64,000 bases of DNA from Pseudoalteromonas luteoviolacea (GTDB lineage: Bacteria > Pseudomonadota > Gammaproteobacteria > Enterobacterales > Alteromonadaceae): assembly GCF_018100925.1 (NCBI RefSeq), contig NZ_JAGJEH010000012.1, positions 100,607-164,606 on the forward strand, written 5' to 3'. The notes beneath the pieces are model-generated. The model had not been told where the DNA came from, ran no database searches, and was given only the letters and a program-made list of their open reading frames with translations. The translations under genes were made by a program, and so were the position numbers. How positions within the stretch are numbered: position 1 is the stretch's first letter; the number at the start of each line of letters is the position of its first letter. Of this stretch, positions 8,533-16,513 are shown piece after piece.

Positions 8533-9074
8533 TAGAACTTCACCATCTCTGGAAAAGCAAGGCTGAACCCAAGTACGATAAGCAATATAAATAAAATAAC
8601 TAACAGTGTAAAAAGTAGCTTTTTAGATTTGGGCTTAGGTTCTGAGTCTAAGTCCAGCTCATCAAACAGCTCATCGTTTTGCCATTGCTCGTCATCTTTC
8701 TCGTCAATGCTTTTCGTTTGTACGTCTATCCGTTGCTCTAGTTCTTCTAATTTTTCTTCAATGCGGATCAGGCTACTGGTGATGTAATCAAGTGCTTCAA
8801 AGACGCGTTCGTTGGCAGCAGTATCTACTTGTGCAGTACTAGGCGCACTATTTTGTAGCGGTTGTACCTTACTTTGAAACCCGTAAATAGCCAACAGTTT
8901 CGCTTGTTTCAAGCATTTATTCTTATCAGCGGCGCCAAAGAGTGGTCTGCCCTGTGTAAACGCGACAATTTTTTCCTTCGACACGCCTAATTTTACAGCG
9001 AGACTCTCCATAGCGTTTTGGCTATCGGTATCGGCATTAAACCCTACAAAGACAACTCTAAATTGGTCACTCAT
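8532..9074 (-). CDS. Tail-anchored protein of unknown function
   Basis: I do not recognise this 180-residue protein. Residues 1-72 look like a small alpha/beta domain (RVVFVGFNADTDSQ, then LAVKLGVSKEKIVAFTQG and LLAIYGFQSKV). Residues 90-122 are a likely coiled coil (SLIRIEEKLEELEQRIDVQ), 123-148 are very acidic, and 151-174 are one hydrophobic segment (LLFTLLVILFILLIVLGF) after a KSKK stretch. There is no signal peptide, so the protein should be anchored by its C-terminus with the bulk in the cytoplasm. It is translationally coupled to ygfA (TAATG). The layout suggests a membrane-tethered adaptor; the function is open. Confidence 0.8.
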   Translation of the reverse strand: MSDQFRVVFVGFNADTDSQNAMESLAVKLGVSKEKIVAFTQGRPLFGAADKNKCLKQAKLLAIYGFQSKVQPLQNSAPSTAQVDTAANERVFEALDYITSSLIRIEEKLEELEQRIDVQTKSIDEKDDEQWQNDELFDELDLDSEPKPKSKKLLFTLLVILFILLIVLGFSLAFPEMVKF

Positions 9075-9288
9075 ATATGATCCTATTTTCGTTCTAATAT
9101 GAAGAGTATACCCAAAAAGTTATCGTAAGCATTTAATTAATCCGTTGAAGTGGGAGGCGGTTATCAATGTCAGCAACGGAATTTGTCTAAGAGCAAGCTA
9201 TTCAGTAGAAAATGCGGTTTGGGTTTCGGTCAAAGAGCCATCTAAGTAAATCAACAATGTAGAGGAAAAGCGTGCTTTGAGGGCTGAG

Positions 9289-9317
9289 ATGGTGTGAAAG
9301 CAATACTTTCACACCAT
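9289..9317 (-). terminator. Perfect 12-bp hairpin after the S10 peptidase gene
   Basis: Arms ATGGTGTGAAAG and CTTTCACACCAT surround a five-base loop, nine bases beyond the peptidase stop codon on the minus strand. No T-run follows, so it may be a 3'-end stabiliser or a weak terminator. The rest of 9075-9325 shows no gene that I can support. Confidence 0.55.
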
Positions 9318-9325
9318 TGATGATA

Positions 9326-10849
9326 TTAGTACTTCGCAGACTGTCCGGCTTTAGGTGTTGCCTTTAAAATGAAATTTCTTAAGTCTTGATTTGATAATTT
9401 GAGGTCGTCATAACGCAAATACATCATATGACCTGAGCGGTAACCTTTAAAGCTTAAACGTTCTTTCATTTTTCCGCTTGGATCTAAATGCCATAAATTG
9501 TATTTACCATCAAAATAGTTAGTTGCGCCGTCGTAATACCCGGATTGCACCATGACATGTAGATAAGGGTTTTGTGCCATCGCTAAGCGCAATCGCTCAC
9601 CCACGTTATTTTTTGTTCGGTCCCAAGGACGCACCGGACCAAACATATTGTATTTAATGTCAGTTTTATAATTTAGTTCTTGGCGGAAATAATGATTGAT
9701 TGCTGGCGTGAATGAATGCAACCAAGATGTTAGTTCTGGCCAGTAATCAGGTATGTCACCAGCGGCGCGTTTGTCTATGCCAAGGTAACGAGAATCTAGC
9801 CGACCAACTGTGAACTCTCTCTCGCGTAGAAGTTCTTTCCAAAACGCTGAATTTGGAATATCCAAGTTATTCTGTGCGACAAATAGCTCAGATAAACCAG
9901 CGTACTTTGCAACTTGAGTGATCACAGATTGTTTCTCTTGTGCGCTGATCATGGCGCCTTTAGCCAAAGCTGGTAAATAGTGGTTTAGTGTGTAAGCTTC
10001 GACTTCCTCTAGAAGTTCAAGCAGGTCTTTATTTTGTAGCTCCTCGTTGAGCGCTTGGTGGTACCATGCGGTGGCGGCAAAATACGGCAATCGATTTGCT
10101 GCTTTTACAGGTCCCTCTCGTTTAATACCAATATCGGTAGGAGAGACTAAAATAACTCCATTTAAGTACATCCATTGCTTGTTTTGCAGCTCATGTGCCA
10201 GCCCTGCGACTCGTGTCGTGCCGTAACTTTCTCCTATTAAAAACTTAGGCGATAGCGCTCTGTCATGGCGGTTGATAAAGGTATTTAGCCAAGTTGCGAG
10301 ATATTTGACATCGGCATTGACTCCAAAAAACTGCTTTTTTTGCAATTCTTTACTTGGCATTTTTCCGTTACTGTCAGGTAGCACTCTTGAATATCCAGTG
10401 TTGACAGGGTTTACAAATACGATATCGGTTGTGTCTAACACCGAGTATGGGTTATCTCTAAGCCCGTAGGGTTGAACAGGGAAACCCTCATCATCAATTT
10501 TTAATACTCTAGGCCCGGTATATGCGATATGCATCCATACAGATGCGGAGCCTGGTCCACCATTAAAGGAGATAAGGAGCGGGCGCTTCGACAGATCTTT
10601 AACCTTATCTTTTGTGTAATAGGTATAGTGTAGTGATGCAATGGGGTTGCCTTCATTGTCCCACAGTGGCTGCGTACCAGTGGAGACCGTATAATTTAGG
10701 CGAGTGCCATTTATTGTTGCTTTATGTTTTGTTGTGATTTGATGATCGATATCAAAACTTAGTTTTTCAGTTTGTTTAACATTGGCGGCACTGATGGCGC
10801 TAATGCAAAGCAACAATAGACCTGATATTATTTTAGGTACAGCGGTCAT
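9326..10849 (-). CDS. S10-family serine carboxypeptidase, exported
   Basis: A secreted or periplasmic peptidase (507 residues) of the serine carboxypeptidase S10 family, which removes C-terminal amino acids. A signal peptide covers about residues 1-22 (hydrophobic core, then AISAAN). The oxyanion motif NGGPG is at 96-100, the nucleophile Ser208 lies in GESYG (206-210), Asp440 in SGYYDGATN, and His474 in RSGHMMY, so the full catalytic triad is present. It is transcribed alone, divergent from the response-regulator gene, with about 250 bases between them. Proteins of this kind are common in protein-degrading marine Alteromonadales; the substrate is not predictable from sequence. Confidence 0.92.
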   Translation of the reverse strand: MTAVPKIISGLLLLCISAISAANVKQTEKLSFDIDHQITTKHKATINGTRLNYTVSTGTQPLWDNEGNPIASLHYTYYTKDKVKDLSKRPLLISFNGGPGSASVWMHIAYTGPRVLKIDDEGFPVQPYGLRDNPYSVLDTTDIVFVNPVNTGYSRVLPDSNGKMPSKELQKKQFFGVNADVKYLATWLNTFINRHDRALSPKFLIGESYGTTRVAGLAHELQNKQWMYLNGVILVSPTDIGIKREGPVKAANRLPYFAATAWYHQALNEELQNKDLLELLEEVEAYTLNHYLPALAKGAMISAQEKQSVITQVAKYAGLSELFVAQNNLDIPNSAFWKELLREREFTVGRLDSRYLGIDKRAAGDIPDYWPELTSWLHSFTPAINHYFRQELNYKTDIKYNMFGPVRPWDRTKNNVGERLRLAMAQNPYLHVMVQSGYYDGATNYFDGKYNLWHLDPSGKMKERLSFKGYRSGHMMYLRYDDLKLSNQDLRNFILKATPKAGQSAKY

Positions 10850-11096
10850 GGTAATCCTCAGAATTCACTAATAGTGTCCATTTAATGCTTTTTTTGCGCT
10901 GAATTCAAAGTGAATGAGACTAAATAGCAATATTCGCAGCCTATTACAATTTGTTTACCAATTAGGGGTGATGTAGGTTTTTTTTGTCACAAAAATCGCG
11001 TATATTTCACCCTTATGTCTGTAGTATTAAAGTATTTAGCCCTGTTAAATTCTTGTTTAACTACATCTCTCATTGCAGTCACTAGAGAAAGCTTCC

Positions 11097-12365
11097 ATGC
11101 AAAAAGTATTAATTGTTGAAGATAGTAAGGTTGTTCAACAAATCTTACGCCATTTGGCATCACAACATTTAAATGTCGATATAGACTTTGCTTGGTCACT
11201 CAAGGAAAGTAAAGCATTACTAAAAAGCAACCGCTACACCTTGGCCTTGGTCGATTTAACTTTACCTGATGCGATGGACGCAGAGGTGGTGCAGTTAACT
11301 TTGAGCCAGAATGTCCCCACAGTCGTACTGACCTCTAAAATTGACGAATATAGTCGCCAACAAATGCTCGAAATGGGTGTGGTTGATTATGTGATTAAGG
11401 ATAATCGTGATTCCTACTTGTATGCGATTAAACTCGTCAGTCGATTGTTAAGAAACCAGGGCTGCAAAGCACTCATTGCCGATGATTCCATGATCAGTCG
11501 AGCGGTAATGAGACAAATGTTAGAAAAGCAGCTGTTTACTGTTTTTGAAGCTCAAGATGGTGAGCAAGCGCTTACTATGTTGAAGGCTGAGCAAGAGATT
11601 AAACTACTGCTTACCGATTATGCTATGCCAACGATGGATGGTTTTGAGTTGGTTAAAGCTGTGCGTAACTTCCGAGGGCGTGATGACCTTGCTATTGTTG
11701 GCTTGTCCGGTGCTGGAACACACGGTCTTTCTGCCAAGTTTATTAAATATGGTGCCAATGATTTTTTAATGAAACCTTTTATGAACGAAGAGTTTCATTG
11801 TCGAGTAATGCAAACGATGGAGCAGCTAAATTTAATTGCTGATATTAAAGATTATGCTCATCGTGATTATCTAACTGGTTTGTATAACCGCCGTTATTTC
11901 TGCCAGCAAATGGACAAGTTACTTAAAGCAGGCATACAACATAGCTGCTTGGCTCTGCTGGACTTGGACCTATTTAAAGAGATTAACGATAAATATGGTC
12001 ATTTAGGTGGGGATAGTATCCTTACCCAAGTTGCCCAGCTGCTGACAGATTCATTCTCAGATAGCCTCGTTTCTCGCGTCGGTGGAGAGGAATTTGCTGT
12101 TTTGTTAGCGGAGCAAGATATAAAGAAAGCAAAAGCTACGTTTGATGATTTCCGAAGAAAGTTTGCCGAGAACATGTTCTCCATAGATGAGCACAAGTTA
12201 CATTGCACTGTAAGTATAGGTATCGCACGATGTGAATTTCCCACATTGAGTGAGGTAATGCGTCACGCAGATAAAGCTTTGTATCAAGCAAAAGCACAAG
12301 GCCGTAATAGTGCAGTTGGTGCCTGCACCAAATCAAATCAAATATTGGAAGAGTGCACCACCTAA
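11097..12365 (+). CDS. Double-REC response regulator with GGDEF diguanylate cyclase domain
   Basis: A 422-residue cytoplasmic signalling protein. REC1 covers about 3-115 with phospho-acceptor Asp53 and Lys101; REC2 covers about 124-242 with Asp174 and Lys226; a GGDEF domain covers about 255-415 with the active-site loop GGEEF (329-333) and the DLDLFKEINDKYGH metal site. It should make cyclic di-GMP when phosphorylated. The RxxD inhibitory site before the loop is not conserved (SFSDSLVSR), so product feedback may be absent. I chose the ATG at 11097 (protein starts MQKVLIVEDS) over an upstream TTG, since AGAGAAAG lies just before it. No histidine kinase gene is adjacent. Its last codons overlap the NtrC-like site of glnK. 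Confidence 0.92.
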   Translation: MQKVLIVEDSKVVQQILRHLASQHLNVDIDFAWSLKESKALLKSNRYTLALVDLTLPDAMDAEVVQLTLSQNVPTVVLTSKIDEYSRQQMLEMGVVDYVIKDNRDSYLYAIKLVSRLLRNQGCKALIADDSMISRAVMRQMLEKQLFTVFEAQDGEQALTMLKAEQEIKLLLTDYAMPTMDGFELVKAVRNFRGRDDLAIVGLSGAGTHGLSAKFIKYGANDFLMKPFMNEEFHCRVMQTMEQLNLIADIKDYAHRDYLTGLYNRRYFCQQMDKLLKAGIQHSCLALLDLDLFKEINDKYGHLGGDSILTQVAQLLTDSFSDSLVSRVGGEEFAVLLAEQDIKKAKATFDDFRRKFAENMFSIDEHKLHCTVSIGIARCEFPTLSEVMRHADKALYQAKAQGRNSAVGACTKSNQILEECTT

Positions 12366-12370
12366 GTGCA
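12354..12370 (+). promoter_or_regulatory. Candidate NtrC (GlnG) enhancer site
   Basis: The palindrome TGCAC-N7-GTGCA matches the NtrC consensus. It overlaps the stop codon of the GGDEF gene and lies about 95 bases before the presumed glnK transcription start, the right distance for an enhancer that activates a sigma-54 promoter. A second related palindromic stretch (TTGGTGCCTGCACCAA) lies near 12316-12331. Confidence 0.7.
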
Positions 12371-12433
12371 CTTTTTGCAATTTCCCATCTCAAAAAATAT
12401 CTTATCTTATTGATTAGTAACATCTAATTTTGT

Positions 12434-12449
12434 TGGCATAAAGGTTGGA
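12434..12449 (+). promoter_or_regulatory. Candidate sigma-54 promoter of glnK-amtB
   Basis: TGGCAT-N5-TTGGA matches the sigma-54 -24/-12 pattern (TGGCAC-N5-TTGCA) with correct spacing and two mismatches, one of them in the -12 GC. It lies 49 bases before the glnK start. The NtrC-like site upstream and the nitrogen genes downstream support it. Confidence 0.55.
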
Positions 12450-12497
12450 TTGTGTATTCCATCAACAATAGGAATCACACTCCTCCGGAGGTCAACG

Positions 12498-12836
12498 ATG
12501 AAAATGATAAGTGCGATTATTAAGCCATTTAAATTGGATGAAGTTCGCGAGGCGCTCGCCGAATTAGGCATTGAAGGTATGACGGTTGTCGATGTCAAAG
12601 GGTTTGGCAGACAGCGTGGTCACACTGAGCTATATCGAGGTGCTGAGTATCAAGTCGACTTTATTCCCAAAATAAAACTCGAAATTGCAACACACAGTGA
12701 AAATTGTCAGCGGGTCGTAGATACACTAACACAAGCAGCCAATACTGGAAAAATCGGTGATGGAAAAATTTTTGTGTATGACCTAGAGCAAATAGTGCGG
12801 ATCCGCACTGGTGAATTAGACGAAGAAGCAATTTGA
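12498..12836 (+). CDS. glnK: Nitrogen regulatory protein PII (GlnK type)
   Basis: A 112-residue PII signal protein that senses 2-oxoglutarate and ATP/ADP and blocks the ammonium channel AmtB when nitrogen is plentiful. The T-loop contains Tyr51 (in ELYRGAEY), the uridylylation site. The GKIGDGKIF nucleotide-binding motif and the IRIRTGE C-terminal region are intact. I chose the ATG at 12498, which has a strong GGAGGT ribosome site just upstream; the longer reading frame from 12450 has none. amtB begins ten bases downstream, the classic glnK-amtB pair, and the upstream region carries NtrC- and sigma-54-like sites, so expression on nitrogen limitation is likely. Confidence 0.96.
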   Translation: MKMISAIIKPFKLDEVREALAELGIEGMTVVDVKGFGRQRGHTELYRGAEYQVDFIPKIKLEIATHSENCQRVVDTLTQAANTGKIGDGKIFVYDLEQIVRIRTGELDEEAI

Positions 12837-12846
12837 GAGGCAACTG

Positions 12847-14076
12847 ATGGACAACACAATTATAGAATTACAATTCTCGCTCAACACGTTTTACTTCCTG
12901 ATATCTGGCGTTTTAGTAATGTGGATGGCCGCTGGGTTTGCCATGTTAGAAGCGGGGTTGGTCAGATCAAAAAACACCACCGAAATTTTAACCAAGAATA
13001 TCGCGTTGTATGCAATCGCATGCACTATGTACTTGTTGATTGGTTACAACATCATGTATGTAGGAAATTCAGAAGGTGGATTTGTACCAAGCTTTGGCGC
13101 ACTGATTGGAGAAGCCTCAGCGGATGCGGATCATGCACTAGAGTCTGATTTTTTCTTCCAAGTAGTTTTCGTAGCCACGGCTATGTCTATTGTCTCAGGA
13201 GCGGTCGCCGAGCGCATGAAGTTGTGGGCGTTTTTATTGTTCACCGTGGTATTGACCGGCGTTATTTATCCAATTCAAGGGTATTGGAGCTGGGGGGCTG
13301 GATTTTTATCTGAACTGGGTTTTGTTGACTTTGCTGGCTCCGCAATTGTTCATGGCGCGGGGGCTGCGGCTGCACTTGCGGGAGTATTGCTGTTAGGGGC
13401 GAGAAAAGGAAAGTATGGTAAGCACGGCGAAATATACCCAATCCCGGGTTCTAATTTGCCACTAGCAACACTCGGCACCTTTATTTTGTGGATGGGATGG
13501 TTTGGCTTTAATGGGGGATCTCAATTGTTTTTAGCCGACAAAGAAAATGCCATTGCAGTGAGTCAAATTATGCTTAATACCAATGCTGCCGCAGCCGCTG
13601 GTGCGATATCTGCACTGTTGGTCTGTAAAGTCATGTGGAAAAAAGCGGATTTAACGATGATCTTAAATGGGGCGCTGGCTGGATTAGTGAGCATTACAGC
13701 GGAACCCGCCTCTCCAACACCGCTTTTAGCCTGTATCATAGGTGCATTAGGTGGCAGTTTGGTGGTGTTCAGTATCGTTACATTGGATAAATTCAAAATT
13801 GATGATCCGGTCGGTGCTATTTCTGTTCATGGTGTATGTGGTTGCTTAGGGATAATGATGGTGCCATTTTCAAATAGCGAAGCTAATTTTGTATCTCAGT
13901 TAATTGGGCTTATATCCATTCTCGGTTTTGTGTTTGTTACCTCTTATTTGGTCTGGGCTCTTTTGAAAAAGACCATGGGGATCCGAGTAAGCGAAGAGGA
14001 AGAACTCAGTGGTATGGACCAACATGACTGTGGGGTTGACGCGTATCCAGAGTTTGTCACGATACGTAACCACTAA
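12847..14076 (+). CDS. amtB: Ammonium transporter AmtB
   Basis: An inner-membrane ammonium/ammonia channel of the Amt/MEP/Rh family (409 residues, about eleven membrane segments). Recognisable family blocks are AAGFAMLEAGLVRSKN, the signature region SAIVHGAGAAAALAG with a pore-side histidine, LGTFILWMGWFGFNGGS, and DDPVGAISVHGVCG with the second pore histidine. No cleaved signal peptide is obvious: the N-terminus begins directly with IIELQFSLNTFYFLI. It follows glnK by ten bases with GAGAGG before the ATG. The C-terminal tail (GIRVSEEEELSGMDQHD) is the region that interacts with GlnK in the family. A strong terminator follows. Confidence 0.96.
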   Translation: MDNTIIELQFSLNTFYFLISGVLVMWMAAGFAMLEAGLVRSKNTTEILTKNIALYAIACTMYLLIGYNIMYVGNSEGGFVPSFGALIGEASADADHALESDFFFQVVFVATAMSIVSGAVAERMKLWAFLLFTVVLTGVIYPIQGYWSWGAGFLSELGFVDFAGSAIVHGAGAAAALAGVLLLGARKGKYGKHGEIYPIPGSNLPLATLGTFILWMGWFGFNGGSQLFLADKENAIAVSQIMLNTNAAAAAGAISALLVCKVMWKKADLTMILNGALAGLVSITAEPASPTPLLACIIGALGGSLVVFSIVTLDKFKIDDPVGAISVHGVCGCLGIMMVPFSNSEANFVSQLIGLISILGFVFVTSYLVWALLKKTMGIRVSEEEELSGMDQHDCGVDAYPEFVTIRNH

Positions 14077-14089
14077 CAGTTAAAAGATT

Positions 14090-14117
14090 AAAAAAGCAGG
14101 CTTTAGCCTGCTTTTTT
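14090..14117 (+). terminator. Terminator of glnK-amtB
   Basis: The stem AAAAAGCAGGC / GCCTGCTTTTT has a TTTA loop and a T-run, 14 bases after the amtB stop. Confidence 0.92.
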
Positions 14118-14185
14118 GGTTTCAGTGACCGTTAATCTAAGTTACTCTAGCATCATTCTAGATATCGTAAAAATTACTCCGGTAA

Positions 14186-16510
14186 ATGTCAGAGAAAAAA
14201 CGTACCCCTGCAAGTAAATCAAAGCCGAAGCGCGCAACTAAGAAGTCATCGAATTCTAAAAAAATGCCTATTAAGGAGCGTTTAGGGGTATTTAAATCCC
14301 GGGTTTTACAAACGCTGTGGTCGCTATTTTGGAAAGGTGGTCTGGCAGTTTGCTGTGCGGTTGCTATGTACGTTGTATACCTAGATGCGAAAGTAAGCAA
14401 GCAATTTGAAGGCAATAAATGGCAACTTCCAGTGCAAGTATACGCACGAGCGATGACCTTTTATCCCGACCAGTATTTGTCAGAAGATGAAGTGTTTTGG
14501 GAGTTGGATCGACTAAATTATTCTCGTGTAAATCGCATTAAAAGAACCGGACAATATCTGGTCCAAGGTCGCACAATCACCATATACCGTCGCGCTTTTG
14601 AATTTTATGAAGGCGAAGAGTCGGCAAAAGTCTTTACGCTTAACTTTGCCGGAAAAAAACTGGCAAGTGTCGTTGATAAGAGTGGGAGACGGACTTCATC
14701 TGAGCGTCTAGAGCCTGTGCAAATTGCACGGATCGGGAATGAGACCAATCAAGACCGCGAGTTTGTTCCGTTAGAAAAATTTCCTAATGTACTCAAACAA
14801 GCGCTATTGGCCGTCGAAGATCGCAATTTTTACGAACACCACGGAGTATCCGTATGGTCAATAATGCGCGCCCTTTACAGCAATATTCGAGCGGGAAGGA
14901 CAGTGCAGGGGGGCAGTACGCTCACTCAGCAGTTGGCTAAAAACTTCTACCTGACCCGTGAACGTTCAATTGTACGCAAAATCAATGAAGCTTTTATCGC
15001 GTTGATCTTGGACTACCGATATAGCAAAGATGAAATATTGGAAGCTTACCTCAATGAAGTTTATTTGGGTCAAGCATACAACCAAGGTGTACATGGTATG
15101 GGGCTGGCTTCGGAGTTTTACTTCGCTAAGCCTGTAGATGAGTTAGAGTTCGACCAAATTGCGTTGTTGGTTGCGATGGTCAAAGGGCCTTCTTATTACA
15201 ACCCGCGAAGGTACCAAGAGCGGTCTATGGAGCGTCGAGATCTGGTACTTAGACTGATGGCAGAAAATGGCATCATTACAACCACTGAATACCGTCAGTC
15301 ACTAGAGCGTAAAATTGAGATTCAGCCGCTAAAAGAAAGTTTATTGCAGTCTTATCCGGGTTATCTGGAGTTGGTAAATCGAGAGCTGAAAGGCTTAGTG
15401 CCAAATGATGATATTATTCACGCAGGTGTGAGGATATTCACGTATTTTGAATTGCAAAAACAAAGTGCGATGGAAGAGGCTATCACCTCTGGCTTGCCTT
15501 ATTTAGAGCGCCGTTTTGGCACTTCCGGACTGGAAGTTGCGATGTTATCTGTAAATGCGGAAAAATCCGGAGTGTCTGCATTGGTGGCAGGCAGACAAAT
15601 GCGTTTTTCTGGTTTTAATCGTGTGTTGGATACGAGACGCAGTGTCGGCTCTTTGGTCAAGCCAGCAATTTACTTAACGGCACTGCAAAGAGACTATAAT
15701 CTGGGCACTTTGGTCGATGACTCGCCATTGCAAGTTACTGATGCATCAGGCAAGACTTGGTCTCCAGAGAATTTCGATCATGAGTTTCGTGGTCAGGTGC
15801 CTCTTTACGAAGCGTTCAGCAAAAGTTTAAACATACCAGCAGTAAACCTTGGGTTGGACGTTGGGGTACATAAAGTCGCAGATACTATGACTGAGCTGGG
15901 GATAAAAAGTGATATTCCGACTTACCCTTCAATGCTGCTAGGGGCTGTGGAGCTTTCTAGTTTTGATGTTGCTCAAATGTACACAACACTGGCTGCCGAT
16001 GGACGCTATAGTGAATTGACCAGTATTTCTGCGATCACAAACGCCAGTGGAAAAACGCTCTACAAACACCAACCAGAGCAAGAGCAAAGGTTTGATCCAG
16101 TGTCTGTGTACATGACGAAATATGGCTTAAAAAGAGTAACCAAAAGTGGTACTGGCAAGCGTCTTAATAAGCACTTTCCGTCGATTCAGTTGGCGGGTAA
16201 AACAGGGACAAGTAATGATTTGAGAGACAGCTGGTTTACCGGATTCGACCACAATACCGTTACGGTAACTTGGATCGGCCGAGATGATAATAAACCAGCA
16301 AAGCTGACTGGTGGAAGAGGCGCACTAGAGCTTTATATTCGCTATTTGAAACCTCTGAATCCGCAGGCTATTGTGGACGAGCGGCCTGCAGGAGTTAAGT
16401 GGGCGTTTGTTAGTAAAGCAACCGGTAAGCAAGCTGCACCACACTGCGGGCCAACTATCCAGTTGCCTCTACGGGCGGAGCTATTTAACCCGCGCCCAAG
16501 TTGCAAATAG
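14186..16510 (+). CDS. mrcB: Penicillin-binding protein 1B, bifunctional peptidoglycan synthase
   Basis: A 774-residue class A PBP that polymerises and cross-links peptidoglycan. A basic cytoplasmic N-terminus (1-48) precedes one membrane anchor (about 50-66). A UB2H-like regulatory domain follows (about 75-170), the docking site for the activator LpoB in E. coli. The GT51 glycosyltransferase domain has catalytic Glu211 in VEDRNFYEHHG and the QGGSTLTQQLAKN motif. The transpeptidase domain has Ser489-x-x-Lys492 (SLVK), SLN in SKSLNIPAV and Lys672-Thr-Gly. All active-site motifs are intact. It is transcribed alone and its stop lies three bases from the stop of the convergent chemotaxis receptor gene. 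Confidence 0.96.
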   Translation: MSEKKRTPASKSKPKRATKKSSNSKKMPIKERLGVFKSRVLQTLWSLFWKGGLAVCCAVAMYVVYLDAKVSKQFEGNKWQLPVQVYARAMTFYPDQYLSEDEVFWELDRLNYSRVNRIKRTGQYLVQGRTITIYRRAFEFYEGEESAKVFTLNFAGKKLASVVDKSGRRTSSERLEPVQIARIGNETNQDREFVPLEKFPNVLKQALLAVEDRNFYEHHGVSVWSIMRALYSNIRAGRTVQGGSTLTQQLAKNFYLTRERSIVRKINEAFIALILDYRYSKDEILEAYLNEVYLGQAYNQGVHGMGLASEFYFAKPVDELEFDQIALLVAMVKGPSYYNPRRYQERSMERRDLVLRLMAENGIITTTEYRQSLERKIEIQPLKESLLQSYPGYLELVNRELKGLVPNDDIIHAGVRIFTYFELQKQSAMEEAITSGLPYLERRFGTSGLEVAMLSVNAEKSGVSALVAGRQMRFSGFNRVLDTRRSVGSLVKPAIYLTALQRDYNLGTLVDDSPLQVTDASGKTWSPENFDHEFRGQVPLYEAFSKSLNIPAVNLGLDVGVHKVADTMTELGIKSDIPTYPSMLLGAVELSSFDVAQMYTTLAADGRYSELTSISAITNASGKTLYKHQPEQEQRFDPVSVYMTKYGLKRVTKSGTGKRLNKHFPSIQLAGKTGTSNDLRDSWFTGFDHNTVTVTWIGRDDNKPAKLTGGRGALELYIRYLKPLNPQAIVDERPAGVKWAFVSKATGKQAAPHCGPTIQLPLRAELFNPRPSCK

Positions 16511-16513
16511 ATC

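Noticed and set aside
9075..9325. 6S RNA (ssrS) expected near ygfA
   Set aside because: ygfA is directly preceded by a coupled coding gene, and neither this gap nor the 109-base gap before rpiA shows the long 6S-type stem with a central bubble.
10987..11199. Minus-strand reading frame at the start of the GGDEF gene
   Set aside because: It overlaps the promoter region and first REC domain of a clear gene and has no ribosome site or recognisable protein features.
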